64,000 nt of DNA from an uncultured Clostridia bacterium (lineage in GTDB: Bacteria; Bacillota; Clostridia; TANB77; CAG-508): NCBI GenBank assembly GCA_934177485.1, contig CAKPPF010000003.1:1-64000 (forward strand). The letters run 5' to 3'. The notes beneath the pieces were generated by a model. It searched no databases and had not been told where the DNA came from. It worked only from the letters and a program-made list of their open reading frames with translations. Shown here one piece after another: positions 46,283 to 55,440 of the stretch. Position 1 is the stretch's first letter; each line of letters begins with the position of its first letter. Position numbers and translations under genes: made by a program.

Positions 46283-46447
46283 ATGAATATTTGTGCAATT
46301 ATTGTTAGTGCTATTGTTTTTTTAGATAACATAGGATATGCAGTTTATGAATTAAAACAAAAGAATAAATTAAGCGGTATATCTGTTATTGTTTTATCTA
46401 TTGTAATGCTAGTTATTTTTAATTACTCTTTTTTCAATTTTAATTAA
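46283..46447 (+). CDS. Small two-helix membrane protein after gerC, possible GerD-type subunit
   Basis: This 54-residue frame begins at ATG 46283, behind GGAGG, 17 bases after the gerC stop. It has two hydrophobic helices, ICAIIVSAIVFLDNIGYAVY and ISVIVLSIVMLVIFNYSFF, separated by KQKNKLSG. Some Bacillus receptor operons carry a small two-helix D subunit that modulates germination. Position and topology agree, but no sequence family is recognised. Confidence 0.65.
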   Translation: MNICAIIVSAIVFLDNIGYAVYELKQKNKLSGISVIVLSIVMLVIFNYSFFNFN

Positions 46448-46481
46448 TATGTTGATCTATATTTATCATAAAATTATATTC

Positions 46482-46534
46482 GGGCATGCAGTGTAGCGGT
46501 AGATCTTGTGCCTACCACCCTACACTACCTGCCC
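46482..46534. repeat. Repeat family A, nested copy after the ger operon
   Basis: GGGCATGCAGTGTAG pairs with CTACACTACCTGCCC. Inside is GGTAGATCTTGTGCCTACC, itself palindromic. It fills the gap between convergent ger and fmt genes and may stop transcription from both sides. Confidence 0.65.
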
Positions 46535-46581
46535 CTACAGTTTTTAAGTTTTTGTTTATCACAAAACTGTATTTGTATCTC

Positions 46582-47508
46582 TTATAGCTTATTTCCTCTT
46601 AAAAAGTCCTTTGCATTCATTCTTTTACAGTTTTCTGCTTGTATTTCAATAGCCTCTATAATTCCGTCTTTTGCTTTAAAAAATAGCCCTTGTTTCGCAT
46701 CTGCTAACATTACAGCACCATTTTCCACTTGTGCATCTTGTATTGTATCTTTATTTACAATCTTAGCCTTCCAAATTTTAAGCTTTTTTCCATTTACAAA
46801 TGTATATGCACCCATTATTGGGTTTAGGCCTCTTATTAAATTCTTTATTTGCTTTGCTGTTTTGTTATTCCAGTCAATTTGTGCTATTTCCTTATCAAGC
46901 ATTGGCGCTATTGTATAATCCTCTCCTTGTTTTGTTCTTGGTGCATTTCCTTCTTCAATTAGTTTTAATGTTTTAACTAGTAGTTCACCACCAATTTTGG
47001 ATAGTCTGTTCCATAATTCGCCTGTAGTCTCATTTTCCCCAATAGATACTTTTTCTTTTAAAATCATATCTCCAGTATCCATCCCTATATCCATATACAT
47101 TGTAGTTACTCCAGTTTCTTTGTCCCCATTAATTACAGACCATTGTATAGGTGCTGCACCTCTGTATTTAGGTAAAAGTGAACCATGAACATTAATACAT
47201 CCATATTGTGGAATATCTAAAATTTCTTTAGGAAGTATTTTTCCATAAGCTACAACACATATAACATCTGGATTTAACGCTTTTATTTTTTCAATAAATT
47301 CAGTATTTTTTCTAATTTTTAATGGTTGAAATACTGGTATCTTTTTTTCTAATGCAAATTCCTTAACAGGAGACGCTATCATTTTCATGCCTCTTCCTTT
47401 AGGCTTATCTGGATTGGTTACAACTCCAATAATATTATATTTTGCATTATATATAGACTCTAATGATTCTTTTGCAAAATCAGGAGTTCCCATAAATAAA
47501 ATATTCAA
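46582..47508 (-). CDS. fmt: Methionyl-tRNA formyltransferase
   Basis: Fmt formylates initiator Met-tRNA. The 308 residues show the N-terminal NILFMGTPDFAKESLESIYN, the catalytic region GCINVHGSLLPKYRGAAPIQ followed by WSVINGDKETGVTTMYMDIG and MDTGDMILKE, and the C-terminal tRNA-binding domain. It follows def by 20 bases (def-fmt order on the message priA-def-fmt), the usual Clostridial arrangement. Confidence 0.96.
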   Translation of the reverse strand: MNILFMGTPDFAKESLESIYNAKYNIIGVVTNPDKPKGRGMKMIASPVKEFALEKKIPVFQPLKIRKNTEFIEKIKALNPDVICVVAYGKILPKEILDIPQYGCINVHGSLLPKYRGAAPIQWSVINGDKETGVTTMYMDIGMDTGDMILKEKVSIGENETTGELWNRLSKIGGELLVKTLKLIEEGNAPRTKQGEDYTIAPMLDKEIAQIDWNNKTAKQIKNLIRGLNPIMGAYTFVNGKKLKIWKAKIVNKDTIQDAQVENGAVMLADAKQGLFFKAKDGIIEAIEIQAENCKRMNAKDFLRGNKL

Positions 47509-47528
47509 TGTTATTATTTCCTTTCATA

Positions 47529-48008
47529 TTAGTTTTGTGGTTCTACATATTCTAGTGTTCCAGGTTCCATAATGTCTACAAAAGTAATCCCGTTTAAATG
47601 GTCAATTTCGTGGCATAATGCTTGTGCTAAAAGTTCTACTGCTTTTATTTTTACTTTTTCACCATTTTCATTTAGTCCTTCAACAACAACTTCCGTTGGT
47701 CTTATAACCTTTGCAAATTTATTTGGGAAGCTTAAGCATCCTTCTTCAACTTCTCTTGAACCTTTTTGTTTTACTATTTTAGGATTAATTAATTTTACAA
47801 TTGGTGTATCTTCTTCATAAGTGTCTATTACAATTACTCTTTTTAATATTCCAACTTGTACAGCAGCTAGTCCAACTCCATTGTATTTATGCATTGTTTC
47901 TACCATATCTTCTATAAGTTCTTTTATTTTTTCATCAATTACTTCAACTTCTCTTGATTTCTTTTTTAATATTTCGTCCCCTTCTTGTCTAATATTTCTA
48001 ATTGCCAT
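47529..48008 (-). CDS. def: Peptide deformylase
   Basis: Def removes the N-formyl group from new proteins. The 159 residues carry motif 1 GVGLAAVQVG, motif 2 EEGCLSFPNKFA with the metal-binding cysteine, and motif 3 QALCHEIDHLNGITFVD with HExxH. Start ATG 48008 is behind AAGGGGG. It is placed between priA and fmt, forming a translation/replication-restart operon. Confidence 0.97.
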   Translation of the reverse strand: MAIRNIRQEGDEILKKKSREVEVIDEKIKELIEDMVETMHKYNGVGLAAVQVGILKRVIVIDTYEEDTPIVKLINPKIVKQKGSREVEEGCLSFPNKFAKVIRPTEVVVEGLNENGEKVKIKAVELLAQALCHEIDHLNGITFVDIMEPGTLEYVEPQN

Positions 48009-48039
48009 TTTTATTGCCCCCTTAAATAATATTTGATTT

Positions 48040-50277
48040 TTACATTAAGTTTGTAGGATTTGTGTCTACTATAACTCTTGTAGTTTTGTTATTCGTTTTT
48101 TCTATTGCCATATTAATTATGTCTATAATTTTATTATTTAGTTTTCCTTTTAAAATTATTCTCCATCTATATTTGTTCTTTATTTTATCTATTGGACATG
48201 GCAATGGTTTATATACTACTAATTTAATGTTATACTTATTAATAAGAATATTAAGGTTGTTATATATAGCCTCAGCTATTTTGCCTATTTTATATTCATC
48301 AATGTCGGTTAATCCAATACTTATTATATCGCAAAATGGTGGATATTTCAATTGTTTTCTTAATTCTATCTCTGTATCATAAAAAATATTATAATCTTGT
48401 TTTTGACTGCATTCTATTGCAAAATTTTCTGGATTATATGTTTGTATAATTACTTTTCCTGGTAATTTATCTCTTCCTGCTCTTCCTGCTACCTGAGTTA
48501 ATATTTGAAATGTTCTTTCATTTGCTCTATAGTCTTCAATATATAAGCTACTATCTGCTGCAATTACTCCAACTAGTGTGACATTTGGAAAATGATGTCC
48601 TTTTACTACCATTTGTGTTCCAATTAAAATATCTATATTATCATTTTTGAATTTATTTAATATTTCTTCATGTGAATTCTTTTTTGTTACAGTATCCACA
48701 TCCATTCTTATTGTTGTTGCAGTTGGAAATAACTTATTAATTTCTTCTTCTAGTTTTTGTGTACCAGTTCCAAAATACTTGATATTTTTACTTTTGCATT
48801 CAGGGCATTCTACTAAATTTTTTTGTTCATGTCCACAATAATGACATTTTAGTTTATTTCCTTTAGAGTGATATGTCATTGTTATATTGCAATTTTTGCA
48901 TTTAACTGTGTAACCGCAATCTCTACACATTACAAAGGTTGAAAATCCTCTTCTGTTTAAGAATAGAATTGTTTGTTTTTTATTTTTTATATTTTCCTCT
49001 ATTGCAGAATATAGCTTTACACTTAATATGCTTCTATTTCCATTTGCCAGTTCTTGTCTTAAATCTACTACTTCAACTTTTGGAAGTGATGATTTATTTG
49101 CTCTTTTTGTAAGTGTAATTAGTTCTATATTTCCAGTTTGTGCTTTATAGAAACTACATATATCTGGTGTAGCACTTCCTAAAACAAGTGGAATGTTATT
49201 TTGTTTTGCAATAAAACCTGCAAGTTCCTTTGCATTATACCTTGGACTTGTTTCAGATTTATATGAACTATCATGTTCTTCATCTATTATTATTAAACCT
49301 AAATTTTGAACAGGGGCAAAAATTGCAGAACGTGCTCCTATTACTATTTTGCATTCTCCATTTTTTATTTTATTCCATTGGTCATATCTTTCTCCAATTG
49401 ATAATTTACTATGCAATACCGCAATTCTTTTCTCTCCAAATCTTGCAATAAATCTATCCACCATTTGTGGAGTAAGTGATATTTCTGGAACCAATACAAT
49501 TGAAGTTTTATTCTTTTTTAAGATTTCATCTATTAATTGCAAATAAATCTCAGTTTTTCCTGAACCAGTTACTCCATAAATTAAATATTCCTTATTTTTA
49601 TTATTTTGTATACTTTCATTTATTTCATCAAAAGCCTTTTTCTGTTCGGATGTTAGCTGTAGTTTTTTAGTTGGCTCTACTTTTTTATTAATAAATGGAT
49701 TTCTTTCTACTTTCTCTTCTATTATTTCTATATATTCTTTTTTTTCAAGAGCTTTTAACACCGCACTTGTTGTATCTGTTATTGCTTCTAGATCTGTAGT
49801 TTGTATGCCTTCATTTTGTATTAAAAAATTTAATACTCTTTTTTGTTTATCAGATTTTATAATACCATTATCAATATCATCTTCAATTTCTTCTATCTCT
49901 TTTTTTAAATATACAAAATTTAATGTTTTATCTTTTATTCTATTATCTATGTTTTTAGTAGCAGTTCCTGGTGGAAGCATTAATTTTATGCAATCTGATA
50001 TATTACAAAAGTATCTTCTTGCCATAAGTTTTGCAAGTTCTATATTTTCTTTTGTAAGCCTAATGCCATCTTGGATTTTAATAATATCTTTTACCTTAAA
50101 TTCTGATGTGTCTTTGAAACCAATTATAAATCCTTCTTCTGTTTTTTTCCCTCTACCAAAAGGAACTTGTACTCTATCTCCAACACAGATAGTACCAAGC
50201 ATATTGTTTGGTACGTTATAATCAAATATTTTATTTAAATCCTTTACATTACTATTTATTATAACTTGTGCTATCAT
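48040..50277 (-). CDS. priA: Primosomal replication-restart helicase PriA
   Basis: PriA restarts stalled replication forks. The 745 residues contain the N-terminal 3'-end-binding domain, Walker A YLIYGVTGSGKTEIYLQLID, the DEEH box GLIIIDEEHDSSYKSETSPR, and zinc-binding cysteines (CRDCGYTVKCKNCN, CHYCGHEQKNLVECPECKSK). Later helicase motifs include GTQMVVKGHHFPNVTLVGVI and FQILTQVAGRAGRDKLPGKV. Length is normal. Confidence 0.96.
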   Translation of the reverse strand: MIAQVIINSNVKDLNKIFDYNVPNNMLGTICVGDRVQVPFGRGKKTEEGFIIGFKDTSEFKVKDIIKIQDGIRLTKENIELAKLMARRYFCNISDCIKLMLPPGTATKNIDNRIKDKTLNFVYLKKEIEEIEDDIDNGIIKSDKQKRVLNFLIQNEGIQTTDLEAITDTTSAVLKALEKKEYIEIIEEKVERNPFINKKVEPTKKLQLTSEQKKAFDEINESIQNNKNKEYLIYGVTGSGKTEIYLQLIDEILKKNKTSIVLVPEISLTPQMVDRFIARFGEKRIAVLHSKLSIGERYDQWNKIKNGECKIVIGARSAIFAPVQNLGLIIIDEEHDSSYKSETSPRYNAKELAGFIAKQNNIPLVLGSATPDICSFYKAQTGNIELITLTKRANKSSLPKVEVVDLRQELANGNRSILSVKLYSAIEENIKNKKQTILFLNRRGFSTFVMCRDCGYTVKCKNCNITMTYHSKGNKLKCHYCGHEQKNLVECPECKSKNIKYFGTGTQKLEEEINKLFPTATTIRMDVDTVTKKNSHEEILNKFKNDNIDILIGTQMVVKGHHFPNVTLVGVIAADSSLYIEDYRANERTFQILTQVAGRAGRDKLPGKVIIQTYNPENFAIECSQKQDYNIFYDTEIELRKQLKYPPFCDIISIGLTDIDEYKIGKIAEAIYNNLNILINKYNIKLVVYKPLPCPIDKIKNKYRWRIILKGKLNNKIIDIINMAIEKTNNKTTRVIVDTNPTNLM

Positions 50278-50355
50278 ATTTTCTCCCCATAAACTGCTAA
50301 TAGTATATCAAATAATTTTTAAAAAGTCTATATATTAGTACGTTGTTCATATATT

Positions 50356-50376
50356 GGGCAGGTACAAGACCTGCCC
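50356..50376. repeat. Repeat family A copy
   Basis: The 21 bases here form the palindrome GGGCAGG-tacaaga-CCTGCCC. They lie between priA and the small gene at 50492. Confidence 0.65.
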
Positions 50377-50491
50377 CCACATTTTTAAAATTTATATTTA
50401 GGTCAAGTATAAAAATTTTTTAAAAAATGTATTGTCATATTGAAAAATTAAAAAGAATATGATATATTGCATTAAAAGGAGGTGGATTATT

Positions 50492-50701
50492 ATGAAAAAA
50501 ATTAAAACGTATTCTAAAACCAAATTTAAGTATACGCTTATTATTTATGAATTTAATGCAATTTCTGCTGCAAAGGCGTTTAAAATTCCACATGAAGCTT
50601 GTAAACCATTTGACATTGATAATTTTTTCTATGAATTTGAGCTAAAACATAACATACTAAATATCGTAGCAGAAGATATTAAATCATACTCATATTCCTA
50701 G
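50492..50701 (+). CDS. Small unknown protein, 69 residues
   Basis: The start ATG 50492 is behind a strong AAAGGAGGTGG. The protein is basic at its N terminus (KKIKTYSKTKFKYTLIIYEF) and then mixed (NAISAAKAFKIPHEACKPFD). There is no membrane segment. Its stop TAG overlaps the stop of the convergent gene within a shared CTAG. I do not recognise it. The strong ribosome site supports it as real. Confidence 0.5.
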   Translation: MKKIKTYSKTKFKYTLIIYEFNAISAAKAFKIPHEACKPFDIDNFFYEFELKHNILNIVAEDIKSYSYS

Positions 50702-51219
50702 AAGGGTCTTGGTCCAAAAGGCGGTCTTATTGGTGGTCTGTTAGGCATTCCTATTAATTCTCTTAATACTAATATTCGTATTAAATCTCTTAATAGAGGA
50801 TTTCCATTTCTATCTTCTATTCTATTTGTTTGCATCTCTGCAGGATTTGTTCTATTGCTTAAATTATCTGTTCTTATATTCTTACTAATTTGATTATTAT
50901 TTATTGAATTACTGCTATTTCTATTATCTTTTGTTACTTCTATATTCTCAACGTTTATGTATATTTCATTTGTTATTCTACTTACTAAATCTTCTGTTAT
51001 ATTTTCATTTGTGTTCATGCATGCTTTGCAAACCATAGGATATATTATCTTATAAATTTCTGGATACATATTATCAACATTTACTTGATTATATCCAAAG
51101 CTACTTTCATCTTCGTAGATTTGATTGTTTGAATACATATTCATATTCATCATAGTCGGATTAGTATTGTACCCCAATGTGTTTCTCATATAGTCCTCAT
51201 ATGGATTATTATTATACAT
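50698..51219 (-). CDS. Asn-rich protein with Pro/Arg tail, unknown
   Basis: This 173-residue protein begins MYNNNPYEDYMRNTLGYNTN and is rich in Asn, Met and Tyr. The middle, MYPEIYKIIYPMVCKACMNT, has a CxxC-like pair. The tail, PNRPPIRPPFGPRPF, is Pro-rich. Such composition is seen in spore coat and morphogenesis proteins, but no family is recognised. Start ATG 51219 has TGGAGGT upstream. It converges on the small gene at 50492. Confidence 0.65.
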   Translation of the reverse strand: MYNNNPYEDYMRNTLGYNTNPTMMNMNMYSNNQIYEDESSFGYNQVNVDNMYPEIYKIIYPMVCKACMNTNENITEDLVSRITNEIYINVENIEVTKDNRNSSNSINNNQISKNIRTDNLSNRTNPAEMQTNRIEDRNGNPLLRDLIRILVLRELIGMPNRPPIRPPFGPRPF

Positions 51220-51280
51220 AAAAAAACCTCCATAACATATTTTTTATATATTATGAAAGTTTTATATATTTAGTGATTAA

Positions 51281-52681
51281 TTATAATTTATTAACTAATT
51301 CTTTAAATCTATTTCCTCTTTCTTCAAAATTCTTAAACATATCAAAACTTGCACTAGCTGGTGAAAATAAAACAATATATCCAGGTTTAGCTACTTTTTG
51401 TGCAATTTTTACAGTGTCTTCGAATTTATCACACATATGGATTTTTATACTTTTTCCTTGCTTTTCTTCCTCTTGTTTTACCGCTTCAAATATTTTACCT
51501 GCTGTTGCTCCAATTAATATTAAATCATCAACTTTTTCAAGTATTGGTCCTCCAATTGGTGTATAGTCTAGTTTTTTATCGTATCCACCAGCTATTAATA
51601 CAATTCTCTCATTAAATGATTTTAGTCCTGCTATAGTTCTTGTTGGTGAAGTTCCAATTGAATCGTTATACCATTTTACTCCATTTATTTCTTTTACAAA
51701 TTCTAGTCTATGTTCTACACCTTTAAATTCTTTTATTGTCTTAGCTGCAATTTCCGGATCAACAAGTTCCATTGTTGCTGCTATTGCTGCACAAGCATTT
51801 TCATGCATATGTCTACCTCTTAAAATTAATTCATCAGTATTTAAAATGTGCTTTCTTAATTTATATTTACATTCTTTAATTATATTATTATCTAAAATAA
51901 TTCCATCTTCAAGCTTTGTTTTACTACTATAAAAAATAACTTTTCCTTCTGTTTCTTTTGCACATTCTCTTGTTATATCATTATCGTAATTTAACACAAC
52001 AATACCGTTTTCATCTTGATGCTTAAAGATATTTTTCTTTGCTTCTATGTATTCTTCATAGTCTTTATGAACATTTAAATGATTTGGAGTAATATTTGTT
52101 ATAACAGATATATCAGGACTAGTTTCCATTTCCATTAATTGAAAGCTACTTAATTCTAAAACTGCTATATCAGTAGGTTTCGTTTTTTTAACTTCTGTAA
52201 ATAGAGGTATTCCTATATTTCCTCCCAAGTAACAATTATATCCATTGTTTTTTAGTATTTCGTAAATTAATGTTGTTGTAGTTGTTTTTCCATCACTACC
52301 TGTTACCCCAATAACCTTACCTGGAAATAGTTTCATAAACATCTCTATTTCTGTAGTTACAATTGCTCCATTTTCTTTTTCTGCTTTTAATTCGGGCCTT
52401 GTAGGCATGCAACTTGGTGCTCTAAATATTATATCAAAATTTCTTAAATTATTAAGAGAGTCATTTCCAAAGTAATATTTAAAATTATAATTTGTAATTT
52501 TATCTATTATTTCTTGTGGTATATTTTCCTTTAGCCTACTATCAAACACTGTAGTATCAGCATTTAATTCATTCATATAGTCCAATAAAGGTATATTGCT
52601 TGTTCCTAGCCCTATTATTGCGACCTTACTTTCTGATAATTTTTTATTAAACTTTTCTAACTCTTCATTCTTATATTCCAT
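51281..52681 (-). CDS. murD: UDP-N-acetylmuramoylalanine--D-glutamate ligase (MurD)
   Basis: MurD adds D-glutamate to UDP-MurNAc-Ala in peptidoglycan synthesis. I start it at ATG 52681 behind AGAGGTG (466 residues). The Rossmann-like N terminus is KVAIIGLGTSNIPLLDYMN. The ATP-binding motif is KVIGVTGSDGKTTTTTLIYE, with NITPNHLNVHKDYEEYIEAK (Mur ligase motif) and WYNDSIGTSPTRTIAGLKSF. It lies apart from the main cell-wall cluster, directly after the CMP-kinase-like gene. Confidence 0.95.
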   Translation of the reverse strand: MEYKNEELEKFNKKLSESKVAIIGLGTSNIPLLDYMNELNADTTVFDSRLKENIPQEIIDKITNYNFKYYFGNDSLNNLRNFDIIFRAPSCMPTRPELKAEKENGAIVTTEIEMFMKLFPGKVIGVTGSDGKTTTTTLIYEILKNNGYNCYLGGNIGIPLFTEVKKTKPTDIAVLELSSFQLMEMETSPDISVITNITPNHLNVHKDYEEYIEAKKNIFKHQDENGIVVLNYDNDITRECAKETEGKVIFYSSKTKLEDGIILDNNIIKECKYKLRKHILNTDELILRGRHMHENACAAIAATMELVDPEIAAKTIKEFKGVEHRLEFVKEINGVKWYNDSIGTSPTRTIAGLKSFNERIVLIAGGYDKKLDYTPIGGPILEKVDDLILIGATAGKIFEAVKQEEEKQGKSIKIHMCDKFEDTVKIAQKVAKPGYIVLFSPASASFDMFKNFEERGNRFKELVNKL

Positions 52682-52693
52682 ATTTAACACCTC

Positions 52694-53368
52694 TTATTTA
52701 ATATAAGTCTCAACTTTTTTAGTTGATTCTTCAACATTTTTACATTCTGTTACATCTATTTTGGTTGTGTTAGGATATATTTTATAAAATCCAGCCATTT
52801 TTTGTAATAAATCTCTCAATGCAATATTAATTCCAACAGATTTTTTCTCATTATATTGTATGCTTTTTCTTTTAATACGTTCTTTATATTTTGCAGTTAT
52901 AAAAAAATGATAGTCAAGCTCTGGATAAATTTGCATTAAAGCTCTACCAGATACAATAACATTATTTGTCTTTTTTAATTCGTTAATAATTTCTTTAGCA
53001 TATTTAAACAAATTATTATTATCTGCAATTCCTCCTATTAATGAAACAGCAATGGATGAAGCCTTAGACTGTAATTCGTTTTCATCTGCTAATTTTCCAT
53101 TAATATATATAGTTGATTCTCTGTTTTCTATTTTCATTTCTACATTAGACTCGTCCATACATTGCTTTATATCTATATTTTTCATTTTTTTTCTAAGTTT
53201 AAATAAATTATCTTCTTTCTGCATTAAAGCATATACAATTGCTCTATACAAATTACCGCCATTTAATAGAATTGCCTTTTTATCATTTTCTAGCATTTTT
53301 CTACAAATACTAGTTTTTCCAGAGCCTACTAGTCCTTCTATTCCTATTACGATATTCTTATTTTCCAT
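52694..53368 (-). CDS. Cytidylate-kinase-like P-loop nucleotide kinase
   Basis: This 224-residue protein has the P-loop VIGIEGLVGSGKTSICRKM. It has a region resembling CMP kinase, with IYINGKLADENELQSKASSI and VSGRALMQIYPELDYHFFIT followed by KYKERIKRKS. A true cmk is expected somewhere else in the genome, since key motifs here are divergent. It could be a nucleoside or shikimate-type kinase. It precedes murD closely (12 bases between them). Confidence 0.7.
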   Translation of the reverse strand: MENKNIVIGIEGLVGSGKTSICRKMLENDKKAILLNGGNLYRAIVYALMQKEDNLFKLRKKMKNIDIKQCMDESNVEMKIENRESTIYINGKLADENELQSKASSIAVSLIGGIADNNNLFKYAKEIINELKKTNNVIVSGRALMQIYPELDYHFFITAKYKERIKRKSIQYNEKKSVGINIALRDLLQKMAGFYKIYPNTTKIDVTECKNVEESTKKVETYIK

Positions 53369-53439
53369 ACTATTCCTTTCTGTTTTGAAAACAAATGTCT
53401 TATAGGAAAGAACATTTTTAAGTCTGCGTACTTGTTTGC

Positions 53440-53586
53440 GTAAGAAATTTGTTTTGCAAATTTCTGTGCGTTATTATTTTTTGTATAATTGTTTCCTAGT
53501 AGACAAACCATATTATATACCATAAATTTAAAAAAATCTAGACTTATTCTAGATTTAAGAAATTCGGGCAGGCATAAAACCTGCCC
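53440..53586. repeat. Intergenic region with hairpins and a repeat family A copy
   Basis: The 240 bases between the kinase gene and yihY contain no gene. They hold the palindromes AGAAATTTG-ttttg-CAAATTTCT and AAATCTAGA-cttat-TCTAGATTT. A family A copy lies at 53566-53586 (GGGCAGG-cataaaa-CCTGCCC). The last two could end the leftward yihY transcript. Confidence 0.55.
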
Positions 53587-53607
53587 ATACATTTTAGAAA
53601 ATGAAGC

Positions 53608-54423
53608 TTAATTTGCTCTTTTATCTATTAAATACTTATTTATAACTGCTCCTAATAAAATACTATACATACATCCATACACCCACATCATTGCCAAAAC
53701 AATTGTAGTCAAACTTCCATACATTACCGAAAATCCTGTATATATTTCTACATACATAGAATAAAATATTGATATTAAGGTACAAAGTATTGCTGCTATT
53801 GCTGCACCTGGCATATTCCATATCATTTTATATTTATTTTTAGGTATAAATTTATATGCCATTGTAAATACAATAAATAATAAAACTATACTTATTAATG
53901 CTTTGCTTCTTAATATAAAACTAATAATTTTACTAAATATATTAAATCTTTCTTGTAATACTATATTAATGCTATTTCCAAATACCATTAAAAGCAACAT
54001 TGAAACAATTAATACTATAAATACTATTGTACATATTGTAGCCTTAATTCTATAATATACAAATTTTTTTTCATCTGTATCGTATGCTATATGTAAACCT
54101 TTACACAAAGCAAAAAAACCTTTTCCTGCTGACCATAAAACAAATATTGCCGATATTGTAATAGTCCCAACAGACTTAGAATAGACCTCTTTTACTATAT
54201 TTAAAGCTGAATTGCTTAACGTATTACTTGAAAATAAATTGTCTATTATATAAAACAAAGTATTTTGATCAATTCCAAAATACTTCGTTAATGTTAAAAT
54301 TAACATAAGCAAAGGGATAAAAGCCAATAGCGTATAATATGCGCAATTGGCTGTATATTCGCCTATATGCTTTTCATTTAAAATATTTATAAAACAATTT
54401 ATTTTATCTAATATTTTTTTCAT
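53608..54423 (-). CDS. YihY/BrkB-family membrane protein
   Basis: This 271-residue inner-membrane protein has about six helices. Family features are GEYTANCAYYTLLAFIPLLM, VLWSAGKGFFALCKGLHIAY and MIWNMPGAAIAAILCTLISI, with TGFSVMYGSLTTIVLAMMWV near the end. It is often wrongly labelled RNase BN; its function is unknown. Start ATG 54423 is behind AGGTGA. It follows the TSCPD gene closely. Confidence 0.87.
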   Translation of the reverse strand: MKKILDKINCFINILNEKHIGEYTANCAYYTLLAFIPLLMLILTLTKYFGIDQNTLFYIIDNLFSSNTLSNSALNIVKEVYSKSVGTITISAIFVLWSAGKGFFALCKGLHIAYDTDEKKFVYYRIKATICTIVFIVLIVSMLLLMVFGNSINIVLQERFNIFSKIISFILRSKALISIVLLFIVFTMAYKFIPKNKYKMIWNMPGAAIAAILCTLISIFYSMYVEIYTGFSVMYGSLTTIVLAMMWVYGCMYSILLGAVINKYLIDKRAN

Positions 54424-54433
54424 ACTTCACCTA

Positions 54434-54694
54434 TTAGTTAATATTAAATTTTCTTTTAGCTTCTTCTAAAGCTATTGCTAGCTGATCCGGGCATGAAGTT
54501 CCCTTAAAACCACATGGTATTCCTTTTAGTCTTTTTATTGCCTCATCTATTTTCATTCCTTCCACTAATTTAGAAACACCTACAGTATTTCCTGCACATC
54601 CTCCTATTATTTTTACACTTTTAATTGTATCTCCATCTAGTTCAATTATCATTTGGCTTGAGCAAACGCCTCTTGGAGTAAATTTAAATTCCAT
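54434..54694 (-). CDS. TSCPD-domain protein (TIGR03905 type)
   Basis: I start this at ATG 54694 behind AAAGGAGG, giving 86 residues. It has the family pattern FKFTPRGVCSSQMIIELDG, IIGGCAGNTVGVSKLVEGM and IPCGFKGTSCPDQLAIALEE, with conserved cysteines in CAGN and TSCPD. The domain also occurs at the end of class II ribonucleotide reductases, where it may bind metal or redox partners. On its own its role is unknown. Confidence 0.85.
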   Translation of the reverse strand: MEFKFTPRGVCSSQMIIELDGDTIKSVKIIGGCAGNTVGVSKLVEGMKIDEAIKRLKGIPCGFKGTSCPDQLAIALEEAKRKFNIN

Positions 54695-54766
54695 ACTTAT
54701 TCCTCCTTTTAATTTTAGACTCATTGTATTAATTTATCTCGAAGCTGTTTTTAGTTTTCTTTAAAT

Positions 54767-55324
54767 TTATTTAATTAAATGTTCTACTAATATTTTTATG
54801 CCCAAAAATATTAAAATAATTCCTCCAGCAAATTCAGCTTTCTTTTCATATTTGTCACCAAAAATATTTCCAACTTTAACGCCCAAAACAGATATTATAA
54901 ATGTTATTATTCCAATTAAAGATATTGCTAATATTAAATTTACATTTAAAAAAGCAAATGTAATTCCTACCGCTAAAGCATCTATGCTTGTAGCTATTGC
55001 TAAAACAATCATGTCTTTAAATTTCACACTATTATTATGTACATCATTTTCTTTACTAATTGCTTCTTTAATCATATTTATTCCAATAACACCTAATAAA
55101 ATAAATGCAATCCAATGATCAATATTAGATATTCTATCTTGAAAGTTATAACCAAGAAGATATCCTAAAACTGGCATAAGTGCTTGAAAATAACCGAAAT
55201 ATGCTCCAATAATTATTGCATTTTTCCACTTCATTCTTGCCATTGATAAGCCTTTACATACTGATACAGCAAATGCATCCATTGCAAGCCCTATACTTAA
55301 AATGCATAGTTCTATTAGTCCCAT
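54767..55324 (-). CDS. mntP: Manganese efflux pump MntP
   Basis: This 185-residue membrane protein has six helices and the paired DUF204 motifs with conserved aspartates, [20 protein letters not shown] in the first half and [20 protein letters not shown] in the second. MntP exports Mn2+ to keep levels safe. I see no yybP-ykoY manganese riboswitch in the 115-base gap upstream. Start ATG 55324 has AGGAAT upstream. Confidence 0.93.
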   Translation of the reverse strand: MGLIELCILSIGLAMDAFAVSVCKGLSMARMKWKNAIIIGAYFGYFQALMPVLGYLLGYNFQDRISNIDHWIAFILLGVIGINMIKEAISKENDVHNNSVKFKDMIVLAIATSIDALAVGITFAFLNVNLILAISLIGIITFIISVLGVKVGNIFGDKYEKKAEFAGGIILIFLGIKILVEHLIK

Positions 55325-55388
55325 TTTTATTCCTCATTTCATATTTATATTAGAAAAACAAATAAGAAAAATTAAAAATTTTTCTTTC

Positions 55389-55409
55389 GGGCAGGCACAA
55401 GACCTGCCC
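55389..55409. repeat. Repeat family A copy next to a family B fragment
   Basis: The 21 bases form the palindrome GGGCAGG-cacaaga-CCTGCCC. A fragment AATCTCAAAGGGCATGAG (55425-55439) like family B follows directly. The pair lies between mntP and the CNNM-type gene. Confidence 0.65.
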
Positions 55410-55440
55410 TTACAATGAAAGAATCTCAAAGGGCATGAGT

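Noticed and set aside
53347..53592. An 81-residue leftward frame overlapping the start of the CMP-kinase-like gene
   Set aside because: It runs through a family A repeat and hairpins, lacks a ribosome site and overlaps a well-supported gene start.
55325..55440. yybP-ykoY manganese riboswitch ahead of mntP
   Set aside because: No matching core sequence; the gap holds repeat A and a family B fragment.
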